A DNA stretch of 39,236 bases, from assembly GCA_010692635.1 (NCBI GenBank), contig JAAHGL010000055.1, positions 1-39,236 on the forward strand, read 5' to 3'. Below the pieces are notes generated by a model. That model saw nothing but the letters and a program-made list of their open reading frames with translations, did no database searches and was not told the origin of the DNA. The position numbers and the translations under genes are program-made. This document shows positions 36,307 to 39,236 of the stretch, piece by piece. Positions within the stretch are counted from its first letter, which is position 1; every line of letters begins with the position of its first letter. This stretch comes from Symploca sp. SIO2C1 (lineage in GTDB: Bacteria; Cyanobacteriota; Cyanobacteriia; Cyanobacteriales; Coleofasciculaceae).

Positions 36307-38133
36307 ATGATTAAAAAATATTGGCAATATTTAAAATATCTATTGTGGCTTGGTCCAATCCTCAGCTTTATGGGCATAGGTGCTAGAGTTGTTTCTGGTA
36401 GTTGGTCACCCTTAGCTTTGGGCTTGCTGATTGCAGGAATGGTGCTAATTGGTCTGTGGTTGCTGTTTTTAGGTAGCTTCGCACCAGGATTTTGGGGACG
36501 CCGCTCCACTCAAGTAGGGACAAACGCTTTTGTTGCCACCCTGTCAGTATTAGTAATTCTGGGACTATTTAACTTTCTCGCAGTTCGCTCTGGAGTGCGA
36601 GTGGACTTAACAGAAAATCAGCTATTTACCCTTTCCCCTCTTTCCCAGCGGGTGGTACAAAATTTAGAGCAGCCCCTTAAAGTTTGGGTGTTTAACCCTA
36701 ATCCTAACCAAGCTGACCGCAGATTGCTAGAAAACTACCGTCAGTATGGTTCCAATCTAGAATTTAAGTTTATTGATCCACAAAAAGAACTAGGATTGGC
36801 TCGAAAATTTAATGTTCAGTCCTTGGGAGAAGTTTACTTGGAATATGGTTCTGAACGACAGTTATTACAAACCTTGAGTGAGATCGAGCCTCTCTCCGAG
36901 ATCAAACTAACTAATGGCATTGCCAAACTAACAAGCGATCGCACTGATACAGTTTATTTTCTTCAAGGTCATGGGGAAACCCCCTTAGAGCCTGGAGAGG
37001 GAGGACTATTGCAGGCAGCCAATGCTCTCAAAGAGAAAAACTTTACTGTAGAAACCTTTAACTTAATCCAGGAGTCACAAGTCCCTGAAGATGCCTCTGT
37101 GGTAGTTATTGCCAGTCCCAAAGAACCCTTGTTTGAGGCAGAAGTGCAAGCTTTATCAGCTTATCTTTCCCAGGGTGGCAGTTTGCTGGTAATGTTAAAT
37201 CCAGATATTAATCCTGGACTAGATAGCTTACTGGCAGACTGGGGTGTGGGATTAGATAATCGGATTGTGATCGACCCCTCAGGTCAGGTGACTGGTTTTG
37301 GCTTAGCAACATCAATTGTGAATAACTATGGTGCTCATCCCATCACCCAAGATTTTGCTGGACAGTATTCTTTATATCCTCTAGCTCGCTCTGTAGAGAC
37401 AATACCTGTCGAAGGTATTGAAAGAACTTCTTTAGTTATCACCAATGAGGAAACTTGGGCAGAAAGTGAGCCAGAAACCCAACCATTAGATTTTAACCCG
37501 GAAAGCGATAGCCAAGGTCCTCTGGACTTGGGTGTAGCCTTGAGTCGTAAAGCAACAGATTCTGATTTCATATCTGAGAAACCCAAAGCAGAAGAGGAAA
37601 AATCAGAAAGTTCCGAAGCTTCACCCAAGCCTGACGATGAGGAAGATGCCGAAGAGGATTCAGAAGCATCTCCAAAACCTGATGATGAGGAAGATGCCGA
37701 AGAGGATTCAGAAGCATCTGCAAAACCTGACGATGAGGAAGATGCCGAAGAGGAAGATGCTGAGGAGGAAACTACTGATAAGGAGCAATCGGAACCAATT
37801 ATTGATGAGGATTCAGAAGCATCATCCAAAACCAGCGATGAAGAAAATGCTCAGGAAAAGGATGCTGAATCGCGACTAGTTGTCTTTGGTAACTCAGATT
37901 TTGCTACTAATGGTTGGTTCGAGGGACAAATCAATAGTGATGTTTTTCTCAACTCCGTTAGTTGGTTAAGCAACCAGGAAGAGGAAGCTTTTTCCATCAG
38001 TCCCAAAGAACAGCAAAACCGTCGTGTTAATTTAACTCAGAAGCAAACGGCAGCACTAGCTTGGAGTGCGCTGTTGTTCGTACCCTTATTTGGCTTTACC
38101 ACAGCAGGGGTAATGTGGTGGCAACGCCGTTAG
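36307..38133 (+). CDS. GldG-family ABC-transport auxiliary membrane protein
   Basis: The 608-residue protein has three membrane helices in the first ~100 residues. A GldG-type (ABC_transp_aux) extracytoplasmic domain follows: VDLTENQLFTLSPLSQRVV, FYFLQGHGE-like TVYFLQGHGETPLE and VVIASPKEPLFEAEV. It closes with a membrane helix (LLFVPLFGFTTAGVMWW). GldG partners an ABC ATPase and permease; in gliding bacteria the system supports motility, but in cyanobacteria its role is open. Residues ~437-485 are an acidic expansion of three 16-residue units (EASPKPDDEEDAEEDS) plus a partial fourth, inserted before the C-terminal sheet. The next gene is a DUF4340 protein, the usual neighbour. Confidence 0.88.
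   Translation: MIKKYWQYLKYLLWLGPILSFMGIGARVVSGSWSPLALGLLIAGMVLIGLWLLFLGSFAPGFWGRRSTQVGTNAFVATLSVLVILGLFNFLAVRSGVRVDLTENQLFTLSPLSQRVVQNLEQPLKVWVFNPNPNQADRRLLENYRQYGSNLEFKFIDPQKELGLARKFNVQSLGEVYLEYGSERQLLQTLSEIEPLSEIKLTNGIAKLTSDRTDTVYFLQGHGETPLEPGEGGLLQAANALKEKNFTVETFNLIQESQVPEDASVVVIASPKEPLFEAEVQALSAYLSQGGSLLVMLNPDINPGLDSLLADWGVGLDNRIVIDPSGQVTGFGLATSIVNNYGAHPITQDFAGQYSLYPLARSVETIPVEGIERTSLVITNEETWAESEPETQPLDFNPESDSQGPLDLGVALSRKATDSDFISEKPKAEEEKSESSEASPKPDDEEDAEEDSEASPKPDDEEDAEEDSEASAKPDDEEDAEEEDAEEETTDKEQSEPIIDEDSEASSKTSDEENAQEKDAESRLVVFGNSDFATNGWFEGQINSDVFLNSVSWLSNQEEEAFSISPKEQQNRRVNLTQKQTAALAWSALLFVPLFGFTTAGVMWWQRR
37615..37758 (+). repeat. 48-base tandem repeat in the GldG-like gene
   Basis: Three 48-base units begin at 37615, 37663 and 37711; the first two are nearly identical and the third diverges at its end. 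A looser fourth piece follows at about 37806. They encode the acidic EASPKPDDEEDAEEDS units. Confidence 0.9.
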
Positions 38134-38467
38134 GCAGAGGAAATGGGGAGATGGGTAAGTTGAGGGAGCTGGGGGAGCTGGGGGAGATAGGGAGATAAAA
38201 ATTAAAGGGATCAAAAAAGATTCTTTCTCCTTTTCCTTTCCTCTGTTGCATAGCAACTCATTCCCAATTAGCAATTAACAATTAGCAATTAACAATTAAC
38301 AATTAGCAATTAGCAATTAACAATTAGCAATTAACAATTAGCAATTAGCAATTAGCAATTAACAATTAACAATTAGCAATTAACAATTAGCAATTAGCAA
38401 TTAGCAATTCTCAATTAGCAATTAGCAATTAACAATTAGCAATTCTCAATTCTTAATTTTCCAAACC
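38134..38467. repeat. Gap with nine-base repeat and a long AATTAGC/AATTAAC heptamer array
   Basis: Positions 38161-38196 are GGGGGAGCT units, as found in frame at 31828. Positions 38265-38455 are about 27 tandem heptamers alternating AATTAGC and AATTAAC, with occasional AATTCTC. The array ends 12 bases before the DUF4340 start codon, and no Shine-Dalgarno sequence is apparent. Confidence 0.9.
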
Positions 38468-39236
38468 ATGAAGCTACAGCGGACAACTCTGATTTTATTC
38501 ATCTCAGCTATATTACTGGGGGGTTTTGTCTATTATTATGAAATTAAAGGTGCTCCCCAGCGAGAAGCTGCTAAGACAACCAAGCAACCAATCTTTTCTT
38601 TTGAAGAAGACGAGATTCAATCGGTGATTATCTATACCGATGATGAGACTTGGCAATTTAAGCGGCTTAGTGAGTCAGAACCAGGTTGGCAAATGAAAAA
38701 GCCAAAAAATACTCCAGCTAGTGATGCTGCGATCTCCTTTTTGTTAAACTTACTGGCGAAAGGAGAAAGCGATCTTACTATCTCTGTTACTGCTGACAAG
38801 CTTAAGGAGTATGGTTTAGACAGACCATCTGCGACGATAGAAGTCGAGCTCAAAGGTGAAAAAATACATAAACTAGCCTTAGGCAAACCTGACTTTAATG
38901 AGAGTTTCCTATATGCTCAGGCAGATGCATCCAAGCAAAAGTCTGAGGAGCTGTCGGTTCTATTAGTACCGAAAGACTTTCAGTATGCAGTAAACCGTCC
39001 GATGTCAGAATGGGAGAAGTCAAAGGAAGATTCTGATACCGAAGAAGATTCTGATACTAAAGAAGATTCCTCTGATACCAAAGAAAAATCCTCTGATACT
39101 AAAGAGAAATCCTCTGATACTAAAGAGAAATCCTCTGATACTAAAGAGAAATCCTCTGATACCAAAGAAAAGTCCTCTGATACTAAAGAGAAATCCTCTG
39201 ATACTAAAGAGAAATCCTCTGATACCAAAGAAAAGT
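38468..39236 (+). CDS. DUF4340 protein (partial, runs off the window)
   Basis: From ATG 38468 the frame is open to the window end (256 codons). It begins with a membrane anchor (TTLILFISAILLGGFVYYY) and continues with DUF4340 features: FSFEEDEIQSVIIYTDDETW, GWQMKKP and GLDRPSATIEV. DUF4340 proteins commonly follow GldG-like genes and are thought to belong to the same membrane assembly. From residue 201 the protein consists of SSDTKEK heptapeptides, eight copies up to the edge, preceded by looser SDTEED/SDTKED units. The true length and the domain beyond the repeat are unknown. Confidence 0.85.
   Translation, partial: MKLQRTTLILFISAILLGGFVYYYEIKGAPQREAAKTTKQPIFSFEEDEIQSVIIYTDDETWQFKRLSESEPGWQMKKPKNTPASDAAISFLLNLLAKGESDLTISVTADKLKEYGLDRPSATIEVELKGEKIHKLALGKPDFNESFLYAQADASKQKSEELSVLLVPKDFQYAVNRPMSEWEKSKEDSDTEEDSDTKEDSSDTKEKSSDTKEKSSDTKEKSSDTKEKSSDTKEKSSDTKEKSSDTKEKSSDTKEK
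39068..39235 (+). repeat. 21-base tandem repeat encoding SSDTKEK
   Basis: Eight consecutive 21-base units, differing only at a few third positions (ACT/ACC, GAG/GAA, AAA/AAG), run into the window edge, so the total copy number is not known. Confidence 0.92.

Noticed and set aside
37335-37829. 164-codon serine-rich minus-strand frame
   Set aside because: Reverse reading of the acidic tandem repeat in the GldG-like gene.
38265-38455. Possible CRISPR array
   Set aside because: Units are contiguous heptamers with no spacers; this is a simple tandem repeat.
38980-39228. Minus-strand frame of repeated SLVSEDF units
   Set aside because: Reverse reading of the SSDTKEK repeat; the plus strand carries the coherent DUF4340 protein.

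Overview
The window looks like chromosome from a filamentous cyanobacterium. Evidence: frequent HIP1 octamers (GCGATCGC), seven-base tandem repeats in many gaps between genes, a MenB for phylloquinone synthesis, an ABA4-like protein, a TOMM-type YcaO protein, TPS-type filamentous haemagglutinins and very long TPR-CHAT proteins. The genus cannot be fixed from what I see. There are no rRNA or tRNA genes, no CRISPR array and no complete insertion sequence.

Layout. 1-1233: a rearranged filamentous-haemagglutinin pseudogene cut by what looks like the right end of an IS200/IS605-type element, then repeat-rich DNA. 1234-2616: mnmE. 2901-3791: Rpn-type PD-(D/E)XK protein. 4049-7912: exported TPR-CHAT protease-like protein. 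8098-9641: restriction-modification relic, with an intact C5 methyltransferase overlapping an N-terminally truncated BsuBI/PstI-type endonuclease. 9764-10948: cysteine/cystine C-S lyase. 11021-11869: exported helical protein. 12013-17484: giant intact filamentous haemagglutinin. 17485-18530: repeats and a broken PIN toxin with its small partner. 18533-21950: orphan TOMM cyclodehydratase and a YheT-type hydrolase. 22191-26398: housekeeping genes (YdcF-like, map, sulfotransferase, ABA4-like, acylphosphatase, menB). 26516-28518: gene fragments and two small nuclease-fold genes, bracketed by a CACAAAG-rich repeat. 28519-33615: a second, larger TPR-CHAT protein. 33799-34805: a DUF433/DUF5615 toxin-antitoxin pair, its toxin cut off and joined to the tail of a membrane protein. 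35001-36116: triple peptidoglycan-binding protein. 36307-39236: GldG-like and DUF4340 proteins, both carrying charged tandem-repeat expansions.

How it works together. The housekeeping genes are ordinary. The accessory parts combine exported large-repeat proteins (two CHAT, one intact and one dead TPS adhesin), decaying toxin and restriction genes, and short repeats in nearly every gap. The repeats have entered genes in places: they supply stop codons, abut a start codon and occur in frame inside a TPR protein. The strongest candidate for something undescribed is 27021-28518. There alternating inverted copies of one ~28-base repeat bracket two small nuclease-fold cassettes, and the last copy runs directly into the start codon of the 1698-residue CHAT protein.
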